64,000 nucleotides of DNA from Eubacterium oxidoreducens (GCF_900104415.1 NZ_FMXR01000009.1:62001-126000); one strand, 5' to 3'; shown: positions 7,873 to 18,109, counted from the stretch's first letter. Numbers and translations are program-made. The notes: generated from the letters alone by a model not told the origin.

Positions 7873-10800
7873 TTACACCGTTTTCACCTTTGCAATATCA
7901 ATCGGTGTTAATGACTCATGCGAAGTTTCAAGTGATAATGCAAGTGCATTGGCCGTATCAAGTGAAGTCAGACAATGAATACCGGTTTCAATGGAATAAC
8001 GTCTAATCAAGAAACCATCTCTTGACTTATCACGTCCCTGTGTCGGTGTATCAATCACCAAATCAATTTTATGTCCTAAAATCAGGTCCATTACATTTGG
8101 AGATTCTTGCGAGATTTTATTTACACGAAGTGCCTTGATGCCATGCTCCTGGAAATACTTGGCCGTACTTCTTGTTGCATAAATCTTATATCCAAGTGCT
8201 TCAAATCTCTTTGCAACTCCAACTGCTTCTTCCTTGTCTGCATCCTTAACCGTCATGATCATCTGCTTATGCTTTGGTAAAATAACCCCGGCGCCAAGAA
8301 ATGCCTTATATAAAGCTTCATTAAATGTCTTTGCGATACCCAGACACTCACCGGTAGATTTCATTTCCGGTCCAAGACTAATCTCCGCACCGCGAAGTTT
8401 TTCAAATGAGAACACCGGCATCTTGATTGCGATATACTCTGACTTTGGCTGAAGTCCCGGCTCATAACCCATGCTTTGAATTGTTTCACCAAGCATTACT
8501 TTTGTCGCCAGATCGACAATCGGAATACCTGTTACTTTACTGATATACGGAACAGTTCGTGAAGATCTTGGATTCACCTCAATCACGTATACTTCATCGC
8601 CCATTGCAATAAACTGAATATTAATAAGACCGACTACATGCAATGCTTTTGCAAGGCGTTTTGTATATTCCACAATCGTATCTTGAATATGCTGCGAAAT
8701 GGTGCTTGCCGGATATACGGAAATACTGTCCCCTGAATGAACACCGGTTCTTTCTACATGTTCCATAATGCCCGGAATCAGAATATCATTTCCATCACAT
8801 ACGGCATCGACTTCCACTTCTTTTCCCTGCAAATATTTATCTACCAAGATCGGATGATCTTGTGCATAACGGTTAATTACCGCCATAAATTCTTCAATCT
8901 CCTGATCGGACAATGCAATCTGCATTCCCTGTCCTCCAAGAACATATGACGGACGAACCAATACCGGATAGCCAAGTCTATTTGCGACTTCCTTAGCTTC
9001 CTCAGCCGTAAATACGGTACCACCGGCAGCCCTTGGAATCTGTGTTTCTTCTAGAATTTTATCAAATAGTTCTCTATCTTCGGCAGCATCCACATCCTCA
9101 GCTTTCGTTCCGAGAATCTTAACTCCCATCTTCATCAAATCTTCTGTGAGCTTAATCGCCGTCTGTCCGCCAAACTGAACGACTGCTCCGTCCGGTTTTT
9201 CAAGACGCACAATACTTTCAACATCTTCTGCCGTTAATGGTTCAAAATACAATTTATCCGCGATATCAAAGTCCGTCGAAACGGTCTCCGGATTGTTATT
9301 GATAATGATGGTTTCATAGCCGGCTTTTGAAAATGCCCAGGTTGCATGAACCGAGCAATAATCAAATTCGACACCCTGACCGATACGAATCGGACCAGAT
9401 CCTAAAACCAGAATCTTCTTTTTATCAGAATCTACCCTTGCTTCATTTTCCCCATCATAACAAGAATAATAGTATGGCGTAAACGCTTCAAATTCTGCAG
9501 CGCAAGTATCCACCATCTTAAATGCTGCGATAATTCCATTTTCATATCGCATATCTCGAATCTCTTCTTCCGTCTTACCTGCAAGCTGTGCAATCACAAC
9601 ATCCGGAAATTCAATTCGCTTCGCTTCTTTTAACAACTGAGGCGTTAACTCTTCCTCACGAAGGCGCGCTTCCATTTCCGTAAGAATTGCAATCTTATCG
9701 ATAAACCAAACATCAATTTTGGTGATTTCATGAATTTCTTCATAGGTGATTCCTTTACGAAGAGCCTCTGCAATGACCCAAATTCTTCTGTCATCCACAA
9801 CCTGAAGCTGCTCAAGCAATTCTTCTTTTGACAACGAACTAAAATCATAAGACATCATGCTGTCAACATGCTGCTCAAGAGAACGAATTGCCTTCATCAG
9901 TGCACCTTCGAAGTTCGTACAGATACTCATAACTTCTCCGGTCGCCTTCATCTGTGTCGTAAGCGTACGCTTAGCAGTAATAAATTTATCAAATGGAAGA
10001 CGCGGAATCTTAACCACGCAGTAATCAAGCATTGGTTCAAAAGATGCATAAGTCTTTTGCGTTACGGCATTTTTTATTTCATCAAGAGTATAACCCAGCG
10101 CAATCTTAGCTGCCACCTTCGCAATCGGATATCCTGTTGCTTTCGAAGCTAGCGCAGAGGAACGCGAAACTCTTGGATTTACCTCGATTACACAATATTC
10201 AAACGAATCCGGATTTAGAGCGTACTGCACATTACATCCGCCGGTAATATTAAGCTCGCTGATGATATTCAATGCGGAAGAACGAAGCATCTGGTATTCC
10301 TTATCTCCCAATGTCTGAGAAGGTGCTACTACAATACTGTCTCCGGTATGAACACCAACCGGATCAATATTCTCCATATTACATACGGTAATACAATTTC
10401 CGTTAGCATCGCGCATTACTTCGTACTCGATTTCTTTCCATCCGGCGATACAACGTTCTACCAGCACTTCTCCAACTCGACTGAGTCTAAGGCCATTCGA
10501 CAAAATAGAAATCAATTCCTGCTCATTATGTGCAATTCCGCCGCCGCTTCCACCAAGTGTATATGCCGGACGAAGCACTACCGGATAGCCAATCGTATTG
10601 GTAAACGCAATTCCCGACTCTACGTCTGTTACGACCAACGATGCTGCACATGGCTCTCCAATCTTCTCCATGGTGTCCTTAAATTCCTGACGATCTTCTG
10701 CCTTACGAATTGTTTGCGCCGTCGTTCCTATCAGTTTAACACCGTGTTCATCCAAGAAACCAGACTCTGCAAGTTCCATACCAAGGTTCAAGCCTGCCTG

Positions 10801-11076
10801 TCCTCCGAGCGTCGGAAGTAAGCTGTCCGGCTTTTCCTTCAGGATGATTTTCTTCAAAACCGAAGCGGTAAGCGGCTCGATGTACACCTTATCTGCAATA
10901 TCTTTATCCGTCATGATGGTTGCCGGATTGGAGTTTACCAATACAACCTCAACACCTTCTTCTTTCAAAGAACGGCAAGCCTGCGTTCCGGCATAGTCAA
11001 ATTCTGCAGCCTGTCCAATGATAATTGGTCCGGAACCAATCATAAGCACTTTTTTAATATTTTGATTCTTTGGCAT
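7873..11076 (-). CDS. carB: Carbamoyl-phosphate synthase, large subunit
   Basis: Makes carbamoyl phosphate from ammonia (supplied by CarA), bicarbonate and two ATP for pyrimidine and arginine synthesis. The two homologous ATP-grasp halves are visible: VLMIGSGPIIIGQAAEFDYAG at the start and ILVLGSGPIRIGQGVEFDYC near residue 560. The last 130 residues form the methylglyoxal-synthase-like allosteric domain. The length of 1067 residues is standard for a full fused enzyme. Its ATG overlaps the carA stop by one base (TAATG), with GGGAGGA upstream. Confidence 0.97.
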   Translation of the reverse strand: MPKNQNIKKVLMIGSGPIIIGQAAEFDYAGTQACRSLKEEGVEVVLVNSNPATIMTDKDIADKVYIEPLTASVLKKIILKEKPDSLLPTLGGQAGLNLGMELAESGFLDEHGVKLIGTTAQTIRKAEDRQEFKDTMEKIGEPCAASLVVTDVESGIAFTNTIGYPVVLRPAYTLGGSGGGIAHNEQELISILSNGLRLSRVGEVLVERCIAGWKEIEYEVMRDANGNCITVCNMENIDPVGVHTGDSIVVAPSQTLGDKEYQMLRSSALNIISELNITGGCNVQYALNPDSFEYCVIEVNPRVSRSSALASKATGYPIAKVAAKIALGYTLDEIKNAVTQKTYASFEPMLDYCVVKIPRLPFDKFITAKRTLTTQMKATGEVMSICTNFEGALMKAIRSLEQHVDSMMSYDFSSLSKEELLEQLQVVDDRRIWVIAEALRKGITYEEIHEITKIDVWFIDKIAILTEMEARLREEELTPQLLKEAKRIEFPDVVIAQLAGKTEEEIRDMRYENGIIAAFKMVDTCAAEFEAFTPYYYSCYDGENEARVDSDKKKILVLGSGPIRIGQGVEFDYCSVHATWAFSKAGYETIIINNNPETVSTDFDIADKLYFEPLTAEDVESIVRLEKPDGAVVQFGGQTAIKLTEDLMKMGVKILGTKAEDVDAAEDRELFDKILEETQIPRAAGGTVFTAEEAKEVANRLGYPVLVRPSYVLGGQGMQIALSDQEIEEFMAVINRYAQDHPILVDKYLQGKEVEVDAVCDGNDILIPGIMEHVERTGVHSGDSISVYPASTISQHIQDTIVEYTKRLAKALHVVGLINIQFIAMGDEVYVIEVNPRSSRTVPYISKVTGIPIVDLATKVMLGETIQSMGYEPGLQPKSEYIAIKMPVFSFEKLRGAEISLGPEMKSTGECLGIAKTFNEALYKAFLGAGVILPKHKQMIMTVKDADKEEAVGVAKRFEALGYKIYATRSTAKYFQEHGIKALRVNKISQESPNVMDLILGHKIDLVIDTPTQGRDKSRDGFLIRRYSIETGIHCLTSLDTANALALSLETSHESLTPIDIAKVKTV

Positions 11077-12146
11077 TATTTTGTTCCTCCCATCATATCT
11101 ATAAATCGGTCAAATAAATAATCACTGTCTCGTGGACCCGGACAAGCTTCCGGATGGAACTGAACCGTGAAAATATTTTTTCCTGTGTATTTCAGTCCTT
11201 CATTCGTGCCATCATTCACATTGACAAATGCAGGTGTCGCCACCTTTTCATCCAATGTTGTTGTATCTACAACATATCCGTGATTTTGCGATGAAATATA
11301 CACGCGATTCGTCTCAAGATCTTTTACCGGATGATTGCCTCCGCGATGACCATACTTCATCTTATAGGTATCTGCTCCATTTGCAAGTGCCATGAGCTGA
11401 TGACCTAGACAAATCGCAAAAATAGGAACGTCTGATTCATAAAGTTTCTTAACCTCTGCAATAATATCTGTACACTCTTTTGGATCTCCAGGGCCATTCG
11501 ATAACATAATCCCATCCGGATTGGCACTAAGAATTTCTTCCGCCTTTGTGTGTGCCGGATAAATGGTTACCTCACAGCCTCTATCATGCAAAGACTTGGC
11601 AATATTATTCTTTGCCCCCAGATCCAATAGCGCTACTTTTTTCCCTGTTGCACGAAGAACTTTTGTCTCCTCACAGGTTACCTTGCTTACCACATCACCT
11701 GTCGAATATTCATGAAGGCGAGGGATGATTTCATCAAGATTGTAATGCTCATTCGTGGTAATCATTCCATTCATGGTTCCCTTTTCTCTAAGACGCTTTG
11801 TCAAAGCTCTGGTATCTATTCCACAAATTCCAGGGATATCATGTTTTTTCAGAAAATCCTGAATTGTTCCTTCACAGCGGAAGTTACTTGGAATCCTTGA
11901 TAATTCTCGCACAATATAGCCATCCGGCCATGGTTTTTCAGATTCCATATCCGGAGTGATTCCATAATTTCCAATCAATGGATAGGTCATAACTACAGCC
12001 TGCCCTGCATAGGACGGATCTGTAAGCACCTCCAAATACCCCGTCATGGACGTATTAAACACAATCTCACTGATGACTTCTTTTGTTGAACCTATACTCT
12101 TTCCTTCGAATACGGTACCATCTTCTAGAATTAGAAAAGCTTTCAT
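11076..12146 (-). CDS. carA: Carbamoyl-phosphate synthase, small subunit
   Basis: Glutaminase subunit that feeds ammonia to CarB. The class I amidotransferase domain shows AICLGHQL with the nucleophilic cysteine near residue 240, and VQFHPEA with the catalytic histidine near 330. I choose the ATG at 12146 over a GTG at 12161 because AAGGAAAG sits at correct spacing before it and MKAFLILEDG is the usual start. The protein is 356 residues. No PyrR-type attenuator is recognisable in the 60 bases upstream, and a hairpin separates it from serS. Confidence 0.96.
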   Translation of the reverse strand: MKAFLILEDGTVFEGKSIGSTKEVISEIVFNTSMTGYLEVLTDPSYAGQAVVMTYPLIGNYGITPDMESEKPWPDGYIVRELSRIPSNFRCEGTIQDFLKKHDIPGICGIDTRALTKRLREKGTMNGMITTNEHYNLDEIIPRLHEYSTGDVVSKVTCEETKVLRATGKKVALLDLGAKNNIAKSLHDRGCEVTIYPAHTKAEEILSANPDGIMLSNGPGDPKECTDIIAEVKKLYESDVPIFAICLGHQLMALANGADTYKMKYGHRGGNHPVKDLETNRVYISSQNHGYVVDTTTLDEKVATPAFVNVNDGTNEGLKYTGKNIFTVQFHPEACPGPRDSDYLFDRFIDMMGGTK

Positions 12147-12205
12147 GTTTCTTTCCTTCACCTTTCTTTTAATATTTCGATAAATGATATGTAGACATAG
12201 AAATC

Positions 12206-12235
12206 GGCGCCGAAAAATAGATTTTTCAAGGCGCC
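12206..12235 (-). terminator. Hairpin between serS and carA
   Basis: GGCGCC at both ends encloses a second paired section (GAAAAAT with ATTTTTC). It starts eight bases after the serS stop on the minus strand. There is no clear T-run after it, so it may terminate only partly or act as a stability element. Confidence 0.5.
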
Positions 12236-12242
12236 TTTGCTT

Positions 12243-13523
12243 CTATTCGATTCTTTCCTTACCACCCATATACGGTCTAAGTGCTTCCGGAATACTAATA
12301 CTTCCATCCGCATTCAGATTATTTTCCAAAAATGCAATCAGCATACGAGGTGGTGCAACCACTGTATTATTCAGCGTATGCGCAAAATATTTCTTGCCAT
12401 TCGCCTCTTTTACACGAATCTTTAACCGACGTGCCTGTGCATCGCCAAGATTCGAACAACTACCAACTTCAAAATATTTCTTCTGACGAGGAGACCATGC
12501 CTCTACGTCACACGATTTCACTTTCAAATCCGCAAGATCACCGGAACAACATTCCAACGTACGAACAGGAATATCAAGACTTCTAAAGAGGTCTACGGTA
12601 TTTTGCCAAAGCTTATCATACCAAATCTTGGATTCTTCCGGCTTACATACAACAATCATTTCCTGTTTTTCAAACTGATGAATTCGATAAACGCCTCTTT
12701 CTTCGATACCATGCGCTCCTTTTTCTTTTCTAAAGCAAGGAGAATAACTGGTCAAAGTATAAGGAAGCTTCTCTTCTTCATTAATCGTATCAATGAATTT
12801 ACCAATCATGGAATGTTCACTGGTTCCAATCAAATAAAGATCCTCTCCTTCAATCTTGTACATCATGGCGTCCATTTCTTCAAAGCTCATAACACCGGTA
12901 ACAACGTTAGAGCGAATCATAAATGGCGGTACACAATAGGTAAATCCACGATCAATCATGAAATCTCTCGCATATGAAATCACTGCAGAGTGAAGTCTTG
13001 CAATATCTCCCATAAGATAGTAGAAACCATTTCCCGCAACTTTACCGGCACTTTCCAAATCAATACCGTTAAAACGTTCCATAATTTCCGTATGATACGG
13101 AACTTCAAAATCAGGAACCACCGGTTCCCCAAACTTTTCAATCTCAACGTTACAGCTGTCGTCTTTTCCAATCGGAACAGATGGATCAATAATATTTGGA
13201 ATGCTCATCATTCGTTCCATTATCTTAGCATCTAAGTCCTTTTCTGCGGCTTCTAACTGTGCAAGTCTTTGCGCATTGGCTGCAACTTGTTTTTTTACTT
13301 CTTCAGCTTCTTCTTTCTTGCCCTGTCCCATCAAAGCACCAATCTGCTTTGAAAGTTTATTCTTGCCGGCACGAAGGTCATCTGCTTCCTGCTGCGTTTT
13401 ACGCTTTTCCTTATCAAGTTCAATAACTTCATCAACATATGCAAGCTTATGTTCTTGAAATTTATTCTTAATATTCTGCTTTACGACTTCAGGATTTTCA
13501 CGTAAGAATTTAATATCTATCAT
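12243..13523 (-). CDS. serS: Seryl-tRNA synthetase
   Basis: Charges tRNA-Ser. The N-terminal 110 residues form the antiparallel coiled-coil arm that grips tRNA (rich in K/E/Q/A). The class II catalytic core follows, with FRKEKGAHG (motif 2) and the C-terminal motif 3 near NNTVVAPPRMLIAFLENN. The length of 426 residues is standard. The ATG overlaps the stop codon of the upstream alarmone synthetase gene (ATGA), so the two are translationally coupled. No T-box leader was found upstream of the pair. Confidence 0.97.
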   Translation of the reverse strand: MIDIKFLRENPEVVKQNIKNKFQEHKLAYVDEVIELDKEKRKTQQEADDLRAGKNKLSKQIGALMGQGKKEEAEEVKKQVAANAQRLAQLEAAEKDLDAKIMERMMSIPNIIDPSVPIGKDDSCNVEIEKFGEPVVPDFEVPYHTEIMERFNGIDLESAGKVAGNGFYYLMGDIARLHSAVISYARDFMIDRGFTYCVPPFMIRSNVVTGVMSFEEMDAMMYKIEGEDLYLIGTSEHSMIGKFIDTINEEEKLPYTLTSYSPCFRKEKGAHGIEERGVYRIHQFEKQEMIVVCKPEESKIWYDKLWQNTVDLFRSLDIPVRTLECCSGDLADLKVKSCDVEAWSPRQKKYFEVGSCSNLGDAQARRLKIRVKEANGKKYFAHTLNNTVVAPPRMLIAFLENNLNADGSISIPEALRPYMGGKERIE

Positions 13524-14176
13524 GGTGTTGTCTCTTCCTCCTGTAATTCTTTTGCTTTTAATATTGCTTCATTTAATGAAAGCATCTTCTCATCAAGAAT
13601 CGAAACGATTCCGGAACATTCTCTTAATTCTCTACTGATATAGCCCGGAGCATTTCCTTCGAACTTATAATATATCTTGTGCTCCAAACTCGCCCAAAAG
13701 TCCATGGCAATTGTTCGAATCTGGATTTCAACCTTAACATCTACCTGTCGATCCGTCATAAAAATCGGAACTGTTACCAGCATATGATAACTTTTATATC
13801 CACTTTCTTTCGGATTCTTTATGTAGTCTTTAATGGATAACACTGTCAAATCACTTTGGTTACCAATCATCTCCGCAAGTCGATAAATATCCGACGTAAA
13901 AGAGCACACAAGACGAATCCCCGCAATATCATTTACGTATTGTACCATGTTGTCCACCGAAGTGTCATGTCCGTTACGCTTTAATTTTTTCACAATACTC
14001 TCAGGTGATTTCACTCGCGACTTGATGTATTCAATCGGATTATACTGATGAATATGCTGGAATTCATCGTTTAGAATATCCAGCTTCGTTCCAACTTCCT
14101 TCAAAGCGGAATTATATAAAAACATCACTGTTTCCCAGGAATCCAAATCTTCCTTAAAGGTAATGGGCTCACTCAT
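13520..14176 (-). CDS. Small alarmone (p)ppGpp synthetase
   Basis: Single-domain RelA/SpoT-type GTP pyrophosphokinase of 218 residues, the size of RelQ/RelP proteins. Synthetase motifs are visible: YIKSRVKSPESIVKKL, DIAGIRLVC, IKDYIKNPKESGYKSYH, and VEIQIRTIAMDFWASLEHK. No hydrolase, TGS or ACT domain is present. It should make (p)ppGpp from ATP and GDP/GTP in the cytoplasm. It is the first gene of an operon with serS, linking alarmone synthesis to serine charging. AAGGAG precedes the start and a clear promoter lies at 14227-14255. Confidence 0.92.
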   Translation of the reverse strand: MSEPITFKEDLDSWETVMFLYNSALKEVGTKLDILNDEFQHIHQYNPIEYIKSRVKSPESIVKKLKRNGHDTSVDNMVQYVNDIAGIRLVCSFTSDIYRLAEMIGNQSDLTVLSIKDYIKNPKESGYKSYHMLVTVPIFMTDRQVDVKVEIQIRTIAMDFWASLEHKIYYKFEGNAPGYISRELRECSGIVSILDEKMLSLNEAILKAKELQEEETTP

Positions 14177-14226
14177 AACATAATCTCCTTCTCAGCTTCC
14201 TACCTAATCACAGCATAACCTTACAA

Positions 14227-14255
14227 AGTTTATCGCATTTTGCCAGGTTTGGCAA
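14227..14255 (-). promoter_or_regulatory. Promoter of alarmone synthetase-serS operon
   Basis: On the minus strand: TTGCCA, a 17-base spacer, TAAACT. The leader to the ATG at 14176 is about 45 bases and shows no T-box or attenuator. Confidence 0.65.
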
Positions 14256-14327
14256 TAGGAAACACTTATTTTTTTCATAAGTATATCATATATGCCTATT
14301 ATTTTGTAGGAAATTATTCCCATCGCT

Positions 14328-16208
14328 TTATTTTTCATACAGCTTCACCAAACGTTGTACATAATTTTCCCAATAGGTATTTTTACTCAAACCGTCTTTG
14401 ATACTAAGTGCACCCTTGACATCATCCGTAATGATTCCGTCCGCATAATAAGCAAACATCTCCGTCTGCATAGACTCGGCATTTACCGTCCAGACATATA
14501 CCAGCTTGTTATTTTTATGAATCTTCTTGATCAGCCTTCTTGTCACCATACTTGCTTCTAGACTAAATCCATCTGCCGCATCAAGTTCCGAAATATTTCC
14601 ATAAGAAATTGTAGAAATATAAAGTGTTGTAAACGATTCATCATAAGCTTTTGCATCTTCCAGCTCCGAATAGCTAAGCGAGGAAAGAAGACATTGATCT
14701 TGCATATCATATTCTGTGATTAAATCAATCACCTTCTCTGCAAGGCCATCCGTTGCCTCATCCGGTTTAAGTTCCACATTTAACTTAATATCCTTATCTT
14801 TTAGAGTCTCAAGCACCTCCTCAAATGCCGGAATTGTAACACCTTCAAATTCTTCAGAAAACCACTTTCCTGCATCTAAAGCCTCAATCTCACTCGCTTT
14901 TAATTCCCAGACATTCGCATCAAGCCCGGTCGTTCTTTTCAGATTTGCATCATGAATCACCACCGGTTCTCCATCAGAACTAAGATGCACATCCATCTCC
15001 ACTTCATCCGCGCCCTCTTCTAACGCTCCTTCAAATGCAACAATCGTATTCTCCGGATAGTCGGCACTCGCCCCACGATGTGCTGTCACATAAGTCTCTA
15101 CATTGGAATTATATACAGCTTCCTGTCGAATTGCATAAGCTACATTACCGGCCAACGTAACGGCTATTCCAAATGCAACCAGTCGTCCTTTGCGACGCAT
15201 TAAATATTTTGCAATTTTCGTATCTTCCAAATAAACTTTAATCTGTACCTTAAATTTGCCCGGAACTTCATTCATCCTGCCCTGCTCTTCCTTCAGATAG
15301 TAGAACATTCCACTAATCAGCAAAAACACATATGGCATGGAAAAGCAGTAAAATATTCCCGCCACAATATCAATCATTACTGCAACAGCGGATTCTGCCA
15401 CAATCGGCAAGAAAAAAGGCAATGCATCTGCTAAAGTAGTCAAAAGCGCAATGATCGCACCGCAACCATATAGCAACCCGTAATACGCCAAGATCATGAT
15501 TGCATCCCCAATGATCATGATCACCACCATCTTAATCAAATTCTTCCTATCAAGCATATCCCGGCTACCATGTGACGCTTCCACAAAGGTTGCTCTGTTT
15601 AAGGTAAAATGATGAAACGAAAAAATCCATTGCATACAAACCAATTCCACATATAAACAAGCGATAAAATAACAAACCAGTAACGCTTTTGAATCGGAAA
15701 TATATTGCATTACAAAATAAGGCATAGAAAACCCTTTATATACTCCCGATACCGTAAACAGCTGGCTCATTGGGATAATCAAAAGCAAATATAAAATCAT
15801 CCGGTAATTCTTAGGCCGAAGAATTTGAACTGCTGCCAAATATCCTCTTCGCATCATTTCCAAAAGCGGCAATTTCTGATTTCTGTATGATGCATGAAAG
15901 CAGCTCACAATACAGCATATATCAAATAACATATATAGGCTGATCAAAAACAAAGCCACAACAACACCCACCCAGATCAGCGGACTCGTCAAAAAAGACT
16001 TAAAATTATTATCCGCCACAAAAGTAAACCCTTGTGTTCTTATCAAAAGTGCTAACAAACCTTGTAATAAAGGCTTAAACACAAATACTGCCACGCATTT
16101 ATAAATCACTTCAAATATAAGCAACGTAAAAAAGTTCACCTTGGCCAAATAGCATATTCTATTAATCCATTTAAAAATACCAGCCATGGTATCTAGTACA
16201 TTTCTCAT
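14328..16208 (-). CDS. Membrane glycerophosphodiester phosphodiesterase
   Basis: The N-terminal 350 residues hold several hydrophobic segments of the GDPD membrane-domain type. The C-terminal 240 residues form a GlpQ-like TIM barrel beginning THRGASADYPENT, here read as AHRGASADYPENT near residue 380, with the metal and catalytic residues H-R, E, E-x-D (EMDVH) and VIHD all present. It would cleave glycerophosphodiesters or a lipoteichoic-acid-like polymer at the membrane; the substrate is not shown by the sequence. The start ATG overlaps the stop of the upstream 91-residue gene. 626 residues. Confidence 0.9.
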   Translation of the reverse strand: MRNVLDTMAGIFKWINRICYLAKVNFFTLLIFEVIYKCVAVFVFKPLLQGLLALLIRTQGFTFVADNNFKSFLTSPLIWVGVVVALFLISLYMLFDICCIVSCFHASYRNQKLPLLEMMRRGYLAAVQILRPKNYRMILYLLLIIPMSQLFTVSGVYKGFSMPYFVMQYISDSKALLVCYFIACLYVELVCMQWIFSFHHFTLNRATFVEASHGSRDMLDRKNLIKMVVIMIIGDAIMILAYYGLLYGCGAIIALLTTLADALPFFLPIVAESAVAVMIDIVAGIFYCFSMPYVFLLISGMFYYLKEEQGRMNEVPGKFKVQIKVYLEDTKIAKYLMRRKGRLVAFGIAVTLAGNVAYAIRQEAVYNSNVETYVTAHRGASADYPENTIVAFEGALEEGADEVEMDVHLSSDGEPVVIHDANLKRTTGLDANVWELKASEIEALDAGKWFSEEFEGVTIPAFEEVLETLKDKDIKLNVELKPDEATDGLAEKVIDLITEYDMQDQCLLSSLSYSELEDAKAYDESFTTLYISTISYGNISELDAADGFSLEASMVTRRLIKKIHKNNKLVYVWTVNAESMQTEMFAYYADGIITDDVKGALSIKDGLSKNTYWENYVQRLVKLYEK

Positions 16209-16480
16209 ACGAACAAATCGTCTTCCTCAATCACTTGAATTTCAAGATAATCAAAATCTATCTCTTCCACAAAACAATCTTTTGTAAATCTTGCTTTTGA
16301 ATGTTTCTTAAACTCCGCAATGGTAGCATTCAGCCAAATTGGCCTTGCCAAATCAAATTTCAAGCAAGCCTCGTCAAGAGCGTCAAAGATTTTATGTGTT
16401 CTGGTTTCTTTTCTTACATCCTCAATGATAGTATCTTTTACAAGGTGACTGTTGTCCCATATCTTAAACCAAATTCTCAT
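16205..16480 (-). CDS. Small conserved-type protein, unknown function
   Basis: A 91-residue soluble protein that I do not recognise. It is rich in charged residues, begins MRIWFKIWDNSHLVKD and ends in the acidic EEDDLFV. It has no signal peptide, membrane segment or metal motif. The ATGA overlap with the downstream phosphodiesterase indicates translational coupling, and the base composition matches its neighbours, so it is probably a real gene. Ribosome site GGAAATGAT is weak. Confidence 0.65.
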   Translation of the reverse strand: MRIWFKIWDNSHLVKDTIIEDVRKETRTHKIFDALDEACLKFDLARPIWLNATIAEFKKHSKARFTKDCFVEEIDFDYLEIQVIEEDDLFV

Positions 16481-16587
16481 GCATCATTTCCTGTCTATAC
16501 ATTTTTCTTTAACAATTATATACATTCACCCATCATTTCTCAACCACAAAGCGACTTTCCTATTTATGCAAATACCGTCTTCTTATG

Positions 16588-16619
16588 AAAAAAGGACAGA
16601 GGAATAATTTCCTCCGCCC
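16588..16619 (-). terminator. Terminator after CoA-transferase genes
   Basis: An 11-bp stem with G-U pairs (arms 16594-16604 and 16609-16619, loop of four) followed on the minus strand by six T residues. It closes the two-gene CoA-transferase operon. Confidence 0.9.
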
Positions 16620-16636
16620 TTCATATGCGTCATTGA

Positions 16637-17293
16637 TTAGCACATTGGCTTAAGATCATCAGAAATGATAAGCTCAGCTTCTGTAGCTTCCTGAATCTGC
16701 TCAACTGTAAATTCAGGGTTATATTCTGTAAGAACGATTCCCTTATCAGTTACTTCCATAACACCCATCTCTGTGATAATCAGGTTCACCTGCTTTTGTG
16801 CAGTAAGTGGAAGTGTACACTCTTTAAGAATCTTTGGTGCTCCCTTTTGTGTATGTTCCATCGCTACGATAACTTTCTTAGCACCTACTACAAGGTCCAT
16901 AGCTCCGCCCATACCAGGAACCATCTTGCCCGGGATAATCCAGTTTGCAATGTCACCGTTTTCAGCAACCTGAAGAGAACCAAGTACAGTTGCATCTACA
17001 TGGCCACCACGGATGATTCCAAATGAAACAGAAGAATCAAAGAACATTCCGTCTTTTTCAACTCCTGCCGGCTGTCCGCCTGCATTTACAATATAATCCT
17101 TATCAGGATTGCTTTCATCTACTGCTGCCAGTCCGATAAATCCATTTTCAGACTGAAGTGTAATTTTAATAGAAGGATCAATATAATCCGGCACCAATGT
17201 TGGAAGTCCGATACCAAGATTTACTACATCGCCATCATGAATTTCTTTTGCTACACGCTTTGCGATAAATGGTTTAATTTCACTTCTCTCCAT
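16637..17293 (-). CDS. CoA-transferase, beta subunit (CtfB/AtoA type)
   Basis: Small subunit of a class I 3-oxoacid CoA-transferase that moves CoA between an acyl-CoA and acetate or acetoacetate. The catalytic glutamate is E49 in [10 protein letters not shown], and GMGGAMDLV is another family landmark. The whole 218-residue chain resembles clostridial acetoacetate/butyrate CtfB. In this organism it could release butyrate from butyryl-CoA or use acetoacetate; the sequence does not decide. It starts one base after the alpha-subunit stop. AtoA is the equivalent name in E. coli. Confidence 0.9.
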   Translation of the reverse strand: MERSEIKPFIAKRVAKEIHDGDVVNLGIGLPTLVPDYIDPSIKITLQSENGFIGLAAVDESNPDKDYIVNAGGQPAGVEKDGMFFDSSVSFGIIRGGHVDATVLGSLQVAENGDIANWIIPGKMVPGMGGAMDLVVGAKKVIVAMEHTQKGAPKILKECTLPLTAQKQVNLIITEMGVMEVTDKGIVLTEYNPEFTVEQIQEATEAELIISDDLKPMC

Positions 17294-17294
17294 C

Positions 17295-17972
17295 TTATGC
17301 TTCCTCCTTTACAACTAAATAATCTACATATACATGTGGAGTTTCTACATAATCAGGGCCAATCTCTCCTGCAGGAACGATCTTCTCTACTTCTGCAATT
17401 GTAATAGTTGCAGCAGAAGCCATCAGAGGATTGAAGTTTCTTGTAGAACCTTTATAACGAAGGTTTCCTGACTCGTCAGCCACATAAGCCTGAACGATAG
17501 CCACATCACCCTTAATTGCTTTTTCTAAAACATATTCTTTTCCATCAAGTTCAACAACTTCCTTGCCTTCAAGTGTTGTAGGAGATGATGAATCAGCTAC
17601 GATTGTTCCAACACCGGTTGGTGTTAAGAATCCACCGAGTCCAGCTCCGCCTGCACGGATCTGCTCTGCTAATGTTCCCTGTGGCTGAAGTTTTAAATCT
17701 AATGATCCGTCATTAAACTTAGTTGCCACTTCTTTATTAAGACCTACATGAGTTGCAATCAGTCTCTTAATGCAGCCATTGTGAAGTAAACGTCCTGTTC
17801 CTTCATTTTCAAATCCACCGTCGTTACATACAACTGTAAGATTCTTTGCTGTAACTTCGTTACAGATTGTCTTAGCCGTTCCGTTTGTCATGAATCCACC
17901 GATCATAACGGTGTCGCCATCTTTAATCAAGGCAGCGGCTTCTTTTGCAGAAATCACTTTTGTTTTTGCCAT
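17295..17972 (-). CDS. CoA-transferase, alpha subunit (CtfA/AtoD type)
   Basis: Partner of the beta subunit downstream. The N-terminal [17 protein letters not shown] and the glycine-rich [17 protein letters not shown] are CoA-binding landmarks of AtoD/CtfA proteins, and [11 protein letters not shown] is also typical. The length of 225 residues is standard. AGGAGG lies seven bases before the ATG. The operon has its own promoter at 18035-18063 and a strong terminator, so it is expressed independently of the butyrate cluster 12 kb away. Confidence 0.9.
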   Translation of the reverse strand: MAKTKVISAKEAAALIKDGDTVMIGGFMTNGTAKTICNEVTAKNLTVVCNDGGFENEGTGRLLHNGCIKRLIATHVGLNKEVATKFNDGSLDLKLQPQGTLAEQIRAGGAGLGGFLTPTGVGTIVADSSSPTTLEGKEVVELDGKEYVLEKAIKGDVAIVQAYVADESGNLRYKGSTRNFNPLMASAATITIAEVEKIVPAGEIGPDYVETPHVYVDYLVVKEEA

Positions 17973-18034
17973 GATGTTCCTCCTAAATTACTTAATTTTA
18001 TCTATACGGCAATTCTAATTGTCGTCCATTTATT

Positions 18035-18063
18035 AATTTAGCACTTTTATTCCAATAATTCAA
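18035..18063 (-). promoter_or_regulatory. Promoter of CoA-transferase operon
   Basis: On the minus strand: TTGAAT, a 17-base spacer ending TGC, then TAAATT. The same AGTGC-TAAA arrangement occurs in the thl promoter; it is an extended -10 and may not mean co-regulation. Confidence 0.6.
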
Positions 18064-18109
18064 TGCCTTTTACTTAACGGCATTTATCTTATAAATTGCC
18101 TACGCCTCA

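Noticed and set aside
12147-12205. Possible PyrR attenuator or uracil-responsive leader before carA.
   Set aside because: The gap is too short, and no antiterminator/terminator pair or PyrR-binding loop is recognisable.
14177-14327. Possible T-box leader upstream of the serS operon.
   Set aside because: The conserved AGGGTGGNACCGCG core and a serine specifier loop are not visible in the 45-base leader.
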